From: Cellulosimicrobium cellulans
GTDB taxonomy: Bacteria; Actinomycetota; Actinomycetes; Actinomycetales; Cellulomonadaceae
DNA length: 64,000 nucleotides
Reading direction: 5' to 3'
Assembly (NCBI RefSeq): GCF_016907755.1
Contig: NZ_JAFBCN010000001.1
Span: forward strand, 372,001-436,000
Both the position numbers and the translations under genes were made by a program. Position 1 is the first letter of the stretch. Each line of letters opens with the position of its first letter. The notes below the pieces were generated by a model. It had not been told where the DNA came from. It was given only the letters and a program-made list of their open reading frames with translations, and did not search any database. Shown piece by piece: positions 33,070-40,910 of this stretch.

Positions 33070-34401
33070 GTGAGATCTCGTCCGACCCCGCTCCTCGCCG
33101 GAGCGGCCACCGTCGCCCTGGCGGCGGCCCTCGTGGGCGGCGCCGCCGTCGTCCCGGGTGCGCTCGCCCCGGCGGCCGCGGCCCAGTGCTCGACCACCGT
33201 CTGGGCGGAGGGCTCCACGTACGCCGCCGGCGCCCAGGTCACGTACGGCGGGCGCACGTACACCGCGCGCGTCACGCACACGGCCTACGTCGGCACCGGC
33301 TGGAACCCCGCCGCGACCCCGACGCTGTGGACCGACGGCGGGACGTGCGACCCGACGGATCCCACCGATCCGACGGATCCCACCGATCCGACGGATCCCA
33401 CCGATCCGACGGACCCCACTGATCCGACCGATCCCACCGACCCGACCGACTGCGCGGTCCAGGGCAAGCCGGCGGGCAAGGTGCTCCAGGGGTACTGGGA
33501 GAGCTGGGACGGCGCGTCCAACGGCGTGCACCCGGGCCTGGGGCACATCCCGATCGACGACGCCCGGATCTCCGCGCACGGCTACAACGTCGTCACCCTC
33601 GCGTTCCCCGTGATCCTCTCCGACGGCACCGTGCTGTGGCAGGACGGCATGGACACCGGGGTCGACGTGCCGACGCCCGCCGAGATGTGCGCGGCGAAGG
33701 CGAACGGCACGCGCCTGCTCCTGTCGATCGGCGGCGCGACCGCCGGGATCGACCTGTCCAGCCCGGCCGTCGCGGACCGCTTCGTGGAGACGGTCGTGCC
33801 GATCCTGCGCGACAACCACTTCGACGGCATCGACATCGACATCGAGACGGGGCTGTCCGGCAGCGGGAGCATCAGCACGCTGTCGACGTCGCAGTCGAAC
33901 CTGATCCGCATCATCGACGGCGTCCTCGCGGAGATGCCGAGCGGGTTCGGTCTCACGATGGCGCCCGAGACGGCGTACGTCACGGGCGGCAGCGTCGTGT
34001 ACGGGTCGATCTGGGGCTCGTACCTGCCGATCATCAAGAAGTACGTCGACAACGGCCGCCTGTGGTGGCTCAACATGCAGTACTACAACGGCTCGATGTA
34101 CGGGTGCAGCGGCGACTCGTACGGCGCCGGGACCGTCCAGGGTTTCCAGAAGCAGACCGACTGCCTGAACGCCGGCCTGACGATCCAGGGCGTCACCGTG
34201 AAGGTGCCCTACGACAAGCAGGTCCCGGGGCTCCCCGCCCAGGCGGGCGCGGGCGGCGGCTACATGGCGCCGTCGCTGGTGACGCAGGCGTACCAGCCGT
34301 ACGCGTCGCGTCTCAAGGGCCTCATGACGTGGTCGATCAACTGGGACGGCTCCAAGGGCTGGACGTTCGGCGACAACGTCCGCGCGCTCCAGGGCCGCTA
34401 G
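33070..34401 (+). CDS. secreted chitinase, CBM5/12 + GH18
   Basis: 443 residues. The signal peptide (residues 1-38) ends APAAAA-QC. A CBM5/12-type chitin-binding module (about 38-93) shows CSTTVWAEGSTYAAGAQVTYGG, YTARVTHT and the WTDGG end. A (PTD)11 linker follows, then the GH18 barrel (from about 133). The active-site motif is D252-G-I-D255-I-D257-I-E259, DxxDxDxE, with Glu259 as acid. The substrate-assisted region YNVVTLAF and the C-terminal LMTWSINWD are typical bacterial chitinase blocks. GTG start with upstream GAGGTG. It degrades chitin outside the cell. Confidence 0.95.
   Translation: MRSRPTPLLAGAATVALAAALVGGAAVVPGALAPAAAAQCSTTVWAEGSTYAAGAQVTYGGRTYTARVTHTAYVGTGWNPAATPTLWTDGGTCDPTDPTDPTDPTDPTDPTDPTDPTDPTDPTDPTDCAVQGKPAGKVLQGYWESWDGASNGVHPGLGHIPIDDARISAHGYNVVTLAFPVILSDGTVLWQDGMDTGVDVPTPAEMCAAKANGTRLLLSIGGATAGIDLSSPAVADRFVETVVPILRDNHFDGIDIDIETGLSGSGSISTLSTSQSNLIRIIDGVLAEMPSGFGLTMAPETAYVTGGSVVYGSIWGSYLPIIKKYVDNGRLWWLNMQYYNGSMYGCSGDSYGAGTVQGFQKQTDCLNAGLTIQGVTVKVPYDKQVPGLPAQAGAGGGYMAPSLVTQAYQPYASRLKGLMTWSINWDGSKGWTFGDNVRALQGR
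33349..33450 (+). repeat. 18-bp tandem repeat encoding a (PTD)n linker
   Basis: GATCCCACCGATCCGACG is repeated with small changes and encodes Asp-(Pro-Thr-Asp)x11 between the chitin-binding module and the GH18 domain. Near-identity of the central copies indicates slippage. Confidence 0.88.
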
Positions 34402-34447
34402 CAGGGCCAGGGCTCTCCTGCGCCCGCTCCACCGCCGAACACGACCT

Positions 34448-34478
34448 GGGGGTCGTCATCAGCCCGATGACGACCCCC
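34448..34478 (+). terminator. intrinsic-type hairpin after chitinase
   Basis: GGGGGTCGTCATC-agccc-GATGACGACCCCC, a perfect 13-bp stem with a 5-nt loop, 46 nt after the chitinase stop, followed by GTGTCGTGTGTG. Clear terminator in form although the T-tract is weak. Confidence 0.85.
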
Positions 34479-34552
34479 GTGTCGTGTGTGCGGCGGGTGG
34501 TTCCTGCCTGCTCCGTGCTACGGGCGGCGGTCTGCGGGACGAGGCCGTGGGG

Positions 34553-35152
34553 CTAGGCGGTCCGCCCGCGCCGTGCGCGCCAGCGTGCGACCTCGTGCTC
34601 GACGTCGCGCGTGGGCGTGACCACAGGCGGCCCGCCCAGGAGCTGGCGGCGGGCGTCGACGACGCGCGCGTTGAAGTCGGCCAGGATCTCGCGGACGGTC
34701 GTCTCGTCGAGCTCGCGGTCGAGCCGGTCGTCGAGCTCTCGACCCTCCTGCTTGAGCAGCATCGCCGGAGGGCCCAGACCCGTGAGCTGCTCGCGCTCGA
34801 TGACGGACTTGAGCCACCAGTCGGGGTCGTGCGACCCGGTGAGGCCGGGGATCGGCTTGCCCGCGAGCGGGAGGTCGTCGAACTCCCCTCGTCGGATGGC
34901 CTGATCGATCACCGTGTCGACGTACATCGCACGATCCTCGGGTCGTACACGCCGCGGGCCGCGGGGCGCAGCGTCATCGTCAGGCGCCGGGGACTCCGCG
35001 GGTGCCGCGTCCCCGGCGGGACCAGGCACGTCCGTGTGTCCCGGGTCCCCGTGCTCCGACTCCTCGCGCGCGGTCTCGCGGTCGACCCGGTACTGCGCGG
35101 CGCGCCGGACCGGGTCGTCGTCGGGGGTGCTGCGGGACCGTCGTCGGAACAC
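34553..35152 (-). CDS. DUF1992 (DnaJC28-like) protein
   Basis: 199 residues. An N-terminal acidic, low-complexity region (1-70) is followed by the DUF1992 domain: YVDTVIDQAIRRGEFDDLPLAGKPIPGL, then DPDWWLKSVIEREQLTGLGPPAMLLKQE and a conserved RREL/ILADFNARVV helix. The domain occurs alone in bacteria and in eukaryotic DNAJC28. Molecular role unknown. It is a single gene with no J domain. Confidence 0.88.
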   Translation of the reverse strand: MFRRRSRSTPDDDPVRRAAQYRVDRETAREESEHGDPGHTDVPGPAGDAAPAESPAPDDDAAPRGPRRVRPEDRAMYVDTVIDQAIRRGEFDDLPLAGKPIPGLTGSHDPDWWLKSVIEREQLTGLGPPAMLLKQEGRELDDRLDRELDETTVREILADFNARVVDARRQLLGGPPVVTPTRDVEHEVARWRARRGRTA

Positions 35153-35217
35153 GAGAACCTCCTCTGTCGCCGTCCGTCCACCTTAAGCACGCGGGGCGGT
35201 GCGGGACGAGAGGGCGG

Positions 35218-35835
35218 TCAGCCGTCCAGGAGCGGGTGGTAGCGACGGCGCAGCCCGCGGTCGACGGCGGCGACCACTCCGGCCACGGACAGCACCGTGT
35301 TCACGGAGGCGGGCAGGTCGGGCACGAACGGCGGCGTCCAGCCGGTGAACCCGGAGACGAGGTCGAGGAGCTGCGGCACCTGCGTCACGAGCGCGACCAC
35401 GAGCACGACCCACGCCGTGACGCCGACGGCGCGGCTCGCCGTCGGGCGCTCGCGGTCCATGCGGTCCCGCCACGCCTCGGCGGTCCCGGGCATCGGCGGG
35501 ACGTCCTGGCGGTGACCGACGGCGTCGACGACGCGCACGTACCGCATCCCGTAGAGGCTCATCCGGGCCTCGAGGGCCGCACCGCCGAGGTCGAACCGGG
35601 CGCGGGACCGCTGCTCGTCGACGAGGCGACGGTCGCGGTACAGCCGGATGCGCTCGTCCCAGTCGAGGAAGTCGACGTCCACGACGTACTCGTGCCCGCC
35701 GTGGCGCAGCACGAACGCGCTGCGCCACAGCACGCCCCATCCCCGGACCGGCCGGAACGTCTCGTCGCGACCTCCTCGCCCGTGACCGTCCCTCGCCCGC
35801 CCGTCGGCGCCCTCGTCCCCCGTGTCCTCGGTCAT
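35218..35835 (-). CDS. membrane protein of unknown function, two C-terminal TM helices
   Basis: 205 residues. A soluble N-terminal part (about 1-130) contains a beta-rich segment with HEYVVDVDFLDWDERIRLYRDRRLV and LYGMRYVRVVDAVG. Two TM segments follow (AVGVTAWVVLVVALVTQVPQLL and SVNTVLSVAGVVAAV). The ATG at 35835 is chosen; the frame extends upstream only into a repeat-rich intergenic region. No family recognised. Confidence 0.62.
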   Translation of the reverse strand: MTEDTGDEGADGRARDGHGRGGRDETFRPVRGWGVLWRSAFVLRHGGHEYVVDVDFLDWDERIRLYRDRRLVDEQRSRARFDLGGAALEARMSLYGMRYVRVVDAVGHRQDVPPMPGTAEAWRDRMDRERPTASRAVGVTAWVVLVVALVTQVPQLLDLVSGFTGWTPPFVPDLPASVNTVLSVAGVVAAVDRGLRRRYHPLLDG

Positions 35836-35936
35836 GGCCCCATCCGACCCCGGCGCCACGGCCCGGCGCGTCGCCCGAACGACCGACGTCGCGCCATCGG
35901 CCCCGTCGAGCTCCCCCCAAGGGATGACCCCGCTCC

Positions 35937-36028
35937 GCCGAACCCGGGCTTGTGGGCGACCCTGCCGCCGAACCCACCCGAAACCCCGGGTTCGGCACCG
36001 TGGGCCGCCGGCGACCCCGGGGTTCGGC
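35937..36028. repeat. nested inverted repeats of GCCGAACCC
   Basis: GCCGAACCC occurs at 35937-35945 and 35967-35975, and its complement GGGTTCGGC at 35988-35996 and 36020-36028. The outer and inner pairs are nested and can form a two-tier stem. The block lies between divergent genes, about 85 bp before the aminotransferase. Confidence 0.7.
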
Positions 36029-36111
36029 GCGCGAGGGGTGCCTGGCCGGCGGCCGGGGCCGACGAAGCCCGGACAGCCCGGCCGACCCCGCTGACCCGGC
36101 ATGATGGCTCC

Positions 36112-37308
36112 ATGTCCGGGTCGATGAAGGTCTCACGCCGCTCGCACGTGCCGCCGTTCGCGGTGATGGAGGTGCTCGCGGAGGCGAACAGGCTGCGCGA
36201 CGCGGGGGCGTCCGTCCTCAACCTGTGCGCGGGCGAGCCGTCGACGGGGGCGTCGGACGTCGTCCGGCGCCGCGCGATCGAGCTGCTGGAGCACGGCGAC
36301 CTCGGGTACACGGAGTCGCTCGGCGTCCCGGCCCTGCGACGGGCGATCGCGGAGCACTACGACCGCTGGTACGGCGTCGAGGTCGACCCGGCGCGCGTCG
36401 CGGTGACGACCGGGTCCTCCGGCGGGTTCCTCCTCGCGTTCCTCGCGGCGTTCGACGTCGGCGACCGCGTCGCGCTGGCCCGCCCCGGCTACCCCGCGTA
36501 CAAGAACATCCTGCGCGCGCTGGGCTGCGAGGTCGTCGAGCTCGACTGCGGACCCGAGACGCGCTACCAGCCCACGGTGTCGCAGCTCATGGAGGCGTAC
36601 TACGACGGCGGTCTCGACGGCCTGGTCGTCGCGAGCCCGGCGAACCCGACGGGGACGATGATCCTGCCCGCCGAGCTCGACGCCGTCGCGGCGTGGTGCG
36701 CCGACCACGACGTCCGCCTCGTGAGCGACGAGATCTACCACGGCATCACGTACGACGACGCGGCGGGGGCCTCTCCCGCGGCGCTGCCGACGGCGGCGCG
36801 GTACGTCGGCGAGGGCGCCGTCGTCGTCAACTCGTTCTCCAAGTACTGGGCCATGACCGGCTGGCGCCTGGGGTGGCTCGTGCTGCCCGACGAGCTCGTC
36901 GGGCCGGTCGACGCGCTGGCGGGCAACGTCGCGCTGTCCCCGCCCGCGCTCGCGCAGCACGCGGGCGTGGCAGCGTTCTCGCCCGAGGGGTACGCGGCCG
37001 CCGCGGAGAACGTCGCGCGCTACGCGACGTCGCGCGAGCTCGTGCTGTCGCGGCTCGACGACCTCGGGTGGTCGCGCGTCGCCCCGGCCGACGGCGCGTT
37101 CTACGTCTACGCCGACGTCTCCGGCGACGGCCTCGACTCCGTGGCGTGGTGCGAGCGGCTGCTCGCCGAGGCGGGCGTCGCGCTCACCCCGGGCACGGAC
37201 TTCGACGGCGTCCGCGGCGGCGACTGGGTGCGCCTCTCCTTCGCGGCAGCCCCGGAGACCGTCGCGGAAGCGGTGGAGCGCATCGTCGCCTGGCGCCGCA
37301 CCCTCTGA
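36112..37308 (+). CDS. PLP-dependent aminotransferase, class I/II (AspC-like fold)
   Basis: 398 residues. Fold-type I signatures are LNLCAGEPSTGASDVVRRRA at the N-terminus, YTESLGVPALRRAIAEHY, the ASPANPTGTMILPAEL Asn motif, VRLVSDEIYHGITYDD with the PLP-ring Asp, and the Schiff-base Lys in NSFSKYWAMTGWRLGWLV. The C-terminal Arg that binds the alpha-carboxylate is in GGDWVRLSFA. Substrate specificity cannot be deduced; aspartate or aromatic amino acids are typical. ATG at 36112. The next gene follows after 44 nt in the same direction. Confidence 0.93.
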   Translation: MSGSMKVSRRSHVPPFAVMEVLAEANRLRDAGASVLNLCAGEPSTGASDVVRRRAIELLEHGDLGYTESLGVPALRRAIAEHYDRWYGVEVDPARVAVTTGSSGGFLLAFLAAFDVGDRVALARPGYPAYKNILRALGCEVVELDCGPETRYQPTVSQLMEAYYDGGLDGLVVASPANPTGTMILPAELDAVAAWCADHDVRLVSDEIYHGITYDDAAGASPAALPTAARYVGEGAVVVNSFSKYWAMTGWRLGWLVLPDELVGPVDALAGNVALSPPALAQHAGVAAFSPEGYAAAAENVARYATSRELVLSRLDDLGWSRVAPADGAFYVYADVSGDGLDSVAWCERLLAEAGVALTPGTDFDGVRGGDWVRLSFAAAPETVAEAVERIVAWRRTL

Positions 37309-37352
37309 CGCGTCTGGTCGCGACCGTCGCGGGCTCGCGCGAGGATCGTGCG

Positions 37353-38243
37353 GTGCCGACCGAACCCACCTCGTCAGGACTGCCTCCTCGACCCGACGGC
37401 GCGCTGCGCCTCGCGACGTTCAACGCCCTGCACGGCGCCGCGCTCGACGGGACGGTCGACGTCGAGCGGTTCGCGCGCGCGGTCGCGTACCTCGACGCGG
37501 ACGTGCTCGCGCTGCAAGAGGTGGAGCGCGACTCCCCGCGCTCGCAGCGCGTCGACCTCGTCGCGGTCGCCGCGGAGGCGCTCCGCGCCGACCATCGGCA
37601 CTTCTCCCCGACCTTGCGCGGCGCTGCCGGCGCGTGGGTCCGGGCCGCGCGGCCGGGTGCGGGCGTGCGGCGCGTGCCCGGCGTCGCGTCCTACGGGATC
37701 GGGCTGGTCAGCCGGTTCCCGGTCGCGCGGTGGTCGCGGCTCGAGCTCGACCGGATGCCGTGGCGCTCGCGCGTCCGCCGCCGGACGCCAGGTTCGGTGA
37801 GCGGTGCCGCGCGCCTCGTCCCGTTCCGCGTCGTCCCGGACGAGCCCCGTGCGGCGCTCGCGGCCGCCGTCGTGACGCCGTGGGGACCGCTCACCGTGGT
37901 CACAACCCACACGACGTCCCGCCCCGAGTTCACGGCGGACCAGCTCCGGTCCCTCGTCCGGGCGTGCGCGCCGCTCCCCCGGCCTCTCGCGCTGCTCGGG
38001 GACCTCAACCTGCGCGCGCCGGAGCCCGCCGAGCTCAGCGGCTTCACGTCGCTCGCCGACGTGCTCACGCACCCCACGGACCGGCCCGTGCGCCAGATCG
38101 ACCACGTCCTCGTCGACACCACGCCCGGGCAGGCGACGGTCCGGGCGCTCGGCCCCGCGACCGCCGTCGACACCGGCCTGTCCGACCACCGCGCGGTCGT
38201 GGTCGACGTCGTTGTCGAACCGCAGGCGGGCGCCACCGCCTGA
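37353..38243 (+). CDS. endonuclease/exonuclease/phosphatase (EEP) family protein
   Basis: 296 residues. EEP motifs in order are LRLATFNALHG (Asn), ADVLALQEVERDSPRSQ (metal Glu), VVTTHTTS (catalytic His region), ALLGDLNLRAPE (GDLN) and the terminal TGLSDHRAVVVDV (SDH). All catalytic blocks are present. It may act on phosphodiesters, inositol phosphates or DNA; no signal peptide. The GTG start at 37353 is preceded by GAGG. Probably co-transcribed with the aminotransferase. Confidence 0.9.
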   Translation: MPTEPTSSGLPPRPDGALRLATFNALHGAALDGTVDVERFARAVAYLDADVLALQEVERDSPRSQRVDLVAVAAEALRADHRHFSPTLRGAAGAWVRAARPGAGVRRVPGVASYGIGLVSRFPVARWSRLELDRMPWRSRVRRRTPGSVSGAARLVPFRVVPDEPRAALAAAVVTPWGPLTVVTTHTTSRPEFTADQLRSLVRACAPLPRPLALLGDLNLRAPEPAELSGFTSLADVLTHPTDRPVRQIDHVLVDTTPGQATVRALGPATAVDTGLSDHRAVVVDVVVEPQAGATA

Positions 38244-38286
38244 GCGCTACGCTCCCAGCGAGGCGTCGACGCGAGGGAGCGGTCGA

Positions 38287-38715
38287 ATGGTTCCGGAGAT
38301 CAACTACTGGGCGGTGCTGGCCGCGACGGTGTCGAGCATGGTCGTGGGCTCGGTCTGGTACACGCCGAAGGTGTTCGGCACCTACTGGATGCGCGTCGCG
38401 AAGGTCGACCCGTCCGGGGAGGGGCGGGACGCCGTCGTGCCGATCCTGGTCACGGTCGTGGTCAGCTTCGTCACCGCGTGGGTCCTCGCGGGCGCGACGT
38501 ACCTCGCGTGGTCGTTCTACGGCGGTGGTTACCTGGGCAACGCGCTGCTGACCGCCGTCGTGCTGTGGGCGGGGTTCACCGCCGCGCGGTTCGTCACGCA
38601 CGACGCGTTCGAGGGCCGGCCGGCGGGGCTCACGGTCCTCAACGCCGCGCACGAGCTGGTCACCGTGCTGGTGATGGGCCTGCTGATCGGGCTCATCACG
38701 CCCGCCGGCGTGTAG
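38287..38715 (+). CDS. DUF1761 membrane protein
   Basis: 142 residues, four TM helices. It begins INYWAVLAATVSSMVVGSVWYTPKVFGTYWM, the DUF1761 hallmark, and continues with VTVVVSFVTAWVLAGATYL, LLTAVVLWAGFTAARF and LVTVLVMGLLIGLI. GAGGGAGCGG precedes the ATG. Its TAG stop directly abuts the stop codon of the convergent gene. Function unknown. Confidence 0.9.
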   Translation: MVPEINYWAVLAATVSSMVVGSVWYTPKVFGTYWMRVAKVDPSGEGRDAVVPILVTVVVSFVTAWVLAGATYLAWSFYGGGYLGNALLTAVVLWAGFTAARFVTHDAFEGRPAGLTVLNAAHELVTVLVMGLLIGLITPAGV

Positions 38716-39105
38716 TCAGGCGGCGAGCCCGACCTCGCGCGGCGAGGGGTCGCCGTCGGGGAGGACCGACTCGGGGGCGGTGGGAGCGGCCGCGCCCGGG
38801 ACGACCGCGGCCGTCGGGGTCGCCGCGTCGTCGACGGCCGCGCGGCGGCGCGCCCGCGCGCGGACGATCACGACGATCGCCTGCACGCCGATGAGGATCC
38901 ACACGATGTTGGCGGCCACCGACGGCCACACCCCGTTCGCGGCGGCGACCATGCCCATGAGGCCAGCCGCGGTGAGGTTGGTGAGCTGGAACGGGGCGGA
39001 GGACGCGGCCCAGCGGCCGCGGCTGACCATCGCGTAGGCGACGACGCCGGCGGCGGCGCCGATCCAGCCGAGGAACATGACGAACGCGTCGAGGGTGACG
39101 GGCAC
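38716..39105 (-). CDS. CBU_0592-like small membrane protein
   Basis: 129 residues from the GTG at 39105, preceded by CGGAG. Three TM helices (FVMFLGWIGAAAGVVAYAMV, FQLTNLTAAGLMGMVAAANG and VAANIVWILIGVQAIVVI) show the N-x-x-x-A...ANIVW pattern of the CBU_0592-like domain. A hydrophilic Ala/Pro tail of about 45 residues follows. It is divergent from a LysR regulator, which may control it. Role unknown. Confidence 0.78.
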   Translation of the reverse strand: MPVTLDAFVMFLGWIGAAAGVVAYAMVSRGRWAASSAPFQLTNLTAAGLMGMVAAANGVWPSVAANIVWILIGVQAIVVIVRARARRRAAVDDAATPTAAVVPGAAAPTAPESVLPDGDPSPREVGLAA

Positions 39106-39321
39106 AGCGGTACTCCGGTGATGAAGAGGGGTGGAGGGGGGTACCGCGACGCTGCGGTGGCTGTGCGCTCCGGGCCGGTGGCTGGTGGCGCGGGTGGTGC
39201 GGAAGCTCGGGCGCCGACCCGTAAGGAGGAGGAGGTAACCGACCGGCGCCACGACAAGTGTGAGGCCTCCCGCGCTTCAGCACAATCGAAGTATCCTGCA
39301 CCGGCCGTTTAGCATCTCTAC

Positions 39322-40239
39322 ATGGCGACCGACCCACGCAGACTTGGTTTTCTCCTTGCCGTGCACCGCGGTGGGGGCATTCTCGCGGCAGCAGATCTCC
39401 TGCACGTCACCCCGTCGGCGGTCTCCCAGCAGATCCAGCGGCTCGAGGCGGAGGAGGGCGTCGCGGTCCTCGACCGCGGCCCGCGCGGCGTGACCCTCAC
39501 GCCGGCCGGGCGCGTGCTCGCGGAGACGGCCGAGCGCATCGAGACGGAGCTCGTCGAGGCGCGCAAGGCGCTCGCCGCGCTCGGGGACGAGGTCAGCGGC
39601 CGGGTCGCGGTCGGGTCGTTCCAGACGGCGATCCGCGCCGTCGTCGCGCCCGTCGCCGGGCGCCTCGCGGAGACGGCGCCCGGCATCGAGCTCGACGTGC
39701 AGGAGCGCGAGCCCACCGAGGCGCTGCGCCTCCTGCGCGCGGGCGAGCTCGACGTCGTGCTCCTGGAGCGCGACTACGAGGCCGACTCCCCCGCGCCGCG
39801 CGGGACGCGCGAGATCGTGCTGCTCGACGAGCCGTGGCGGCTCGTGGTCCCGGCGAGCATGCCCACCCCGACCCGCCTCGACGACGTGCGCGACGTCGTC
39901 TGGCTCGGACCCGAGCCGGGCACCGCCGCGGCGCGCGCCCTGCGCCGTCTGGCCCGCGGGCTCGGCGGGACCGTGCGCACGCGGCACAACTACTACGACT
40001 TCGACGTCGCGCTGTCGCTCGTCGCGGCCGGGCTCGGCGTCGCGATGCTCCCGGCGCTCGCTGTCGAGGGCGGCGCGTCGGACGAGGTGCCCGACGGCGT
40101 CACGGTCGTCGGCCTGCCCGGCCTCGGCTCCCGCCGCCTCGTCGCACGCCACCGCGCGACCCGGCACGAGCCCCGGCCGGTCGTCTCCGCGGTCCTCGAC
40201 GAGATGGTCGCCGCCGCGGCGGACATCGCCTTCGCCTGA
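39322..40239 (+). CDS. LysR-family transcriptional regulator
   Basis: 305 residues. The HTH is FLLAVHRGGGILAAADLLHVTPSAVSQQIQRLEAEEGVAVLDRGPRGVTLTPAG. The effector domain shows VAVGSFQTAIRAVVAPVAGRLAETAPGIELDVQE and ELDVVLLERDYE. The start region is AT-richer than the rest (39290-39320), consistent with a promoter. It is divergent from the small membrane protein at 38716. The inducer is unknown. Just after its stop lies a 20-bp sequence repeated inside gcvP. Confidence 0.9.
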   Translation: MATDPRRLGFLLAVHRGGGILAAADLLHVTPSAVSQQIQRLEAEEGVAVLDRGPRGVTLTPAGRVLAETAERIETELVEARKALAALGDEVSGRVAVGSFQTAIRAVVAPVAGRLAETAPGIELDVQEREPTEALRLLRAGELDVVLLERDYEADSPAPRGTREIVLLDEPWRLVVPASMPTPTRLDDVRDVVWLGPEPGTAAARALRRLARGLGGTVRTRHNYYDFDVALSLVAAGLGVAMLPALAVEGGASDEVPDGVTVVGLPGLGSRRLVARHRATRHEPRPVVSAVLDEMVAAAADIAFA

Positions 40240-40244
40240 CGTCT

Positions 40245-40264
40245 GACCAGGCCTCTACCTCGCG
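40245..40264. repeat. dispersed 20-mer, copy 1 (intergenic)
   Basis: GACCAGGCCTCTACCTCGCG, identical to 49425-49444 inside gcvP. Here it begins 5 nt after the LysR stop, between convergent genes; the following CTACCTCGGCGGGAGGT can pair with it, as in a REP-like element. Confidence 0.75.
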
Positions 40265-40275
40265 CGACCTGGGCG

Positions 40276-40821
40276 CTACCTCGGCGGGAGGTCGAAGCGG
40301 GTGGCGCCGTAGGGCTCGGCCGTGCCGAACGCGAACACGCGCTCGGGGACCAGGCGGTAGACCGCCCACGGCGGCGGTCCGGCCGACGGCGCGCTGAACT
40401 CGGCGGTGAGCGCGTCGCCGTCGACGGTCGCGGGCCACCCGTCGGCGCGGAACCCCGCCGCCGCGCGCTCCAGGGCCTCGGGGTCGGTGACGCGCTCGGC
40501 CCGGCCCTCGACGGTGAGGTCGAACGGCTCCGTCGCGACCGTGAGCGTGCAGCGCGGGTCGCGGTGCAGGTTCCGGTTCTTGCGCGTGCCCTCGCCGGAG
40601 CACAGGAAGATCTCCTCGTCGAGGACGAGCGCGCCGAACGGCACGACGTGCGGCTTCCCGTCGGGGTCGGTCGTCGCGAGCCACGTGGTGTGCCGGTTCG
40701 GCCCGCCGGCCCCGGGCTCCTGCGGGAGCCGGCCGAACAGCGTGTCGTGCACGCGCGCCCACTCGATCGGCGGCGTCCCGTAGCCGTCGAGGTTCTTCAC
40801 CGTCGGGTCGGCGGTCGTCAT
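40276..40821 (-). CDS. pyridoxamine 5'-phosphate oxidase-fold (PPOX) family protein
   Basis: 181 residues, split-barrel flavin-binding fold: TTWLATTDPDGKPHVVPFGALVLDEEIFLCSGEGTRKNRNLHRDPRCTLTVAT, then VEGRAERVTDPEALER. This pattern matches F420- or FMN-dependent PPOX-class enzymes. The ATG at 40821 has GAGGAGCAGG upstream; an in-frame ATG 33 nt earlier is less likely. Substrate unknown. Confidence 0.88.
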   Translation of the reverse strand: MTTADPTVKNLDGYGTPPIEWARVHDTLFGRLPQEPGAGGPNRHTTWLATTDPDGKPHVVPFGALVLDEEIFLCSGEGTRKNRNLHRDPRCTLTVATEPFDLTVEGRAERVTDPEALERAAAGFRADGWPATVDGDALTAEFSAPSAGPPPWAVYRLVPERVFAFGTAEPYGATRFDLPPR

Positions 40822-40910
40822 CGTCCTGCTCCTCTCGTCCCGGTGCGTCCTCACCGGTGATGACGCGCCGAGGCGCCCGGACTCATCGGTCGGGGACGTA
40901 GCCTGCCGGG

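Noticed and set aside
33349-33450. CRISPR-like spacing in the chitinase repeat
   Set aside because: The units are 18-bp in-frame coding repeats (Pro-Thr-Asp) with no unique spacers.
39226-39240. AAGGAGGAGGTAACC resembling a strong ribosome site before lysR
   Set aside because: No start codon at suitable spacing on this strand opens a frame; the next GTG is followed directly by TGA.
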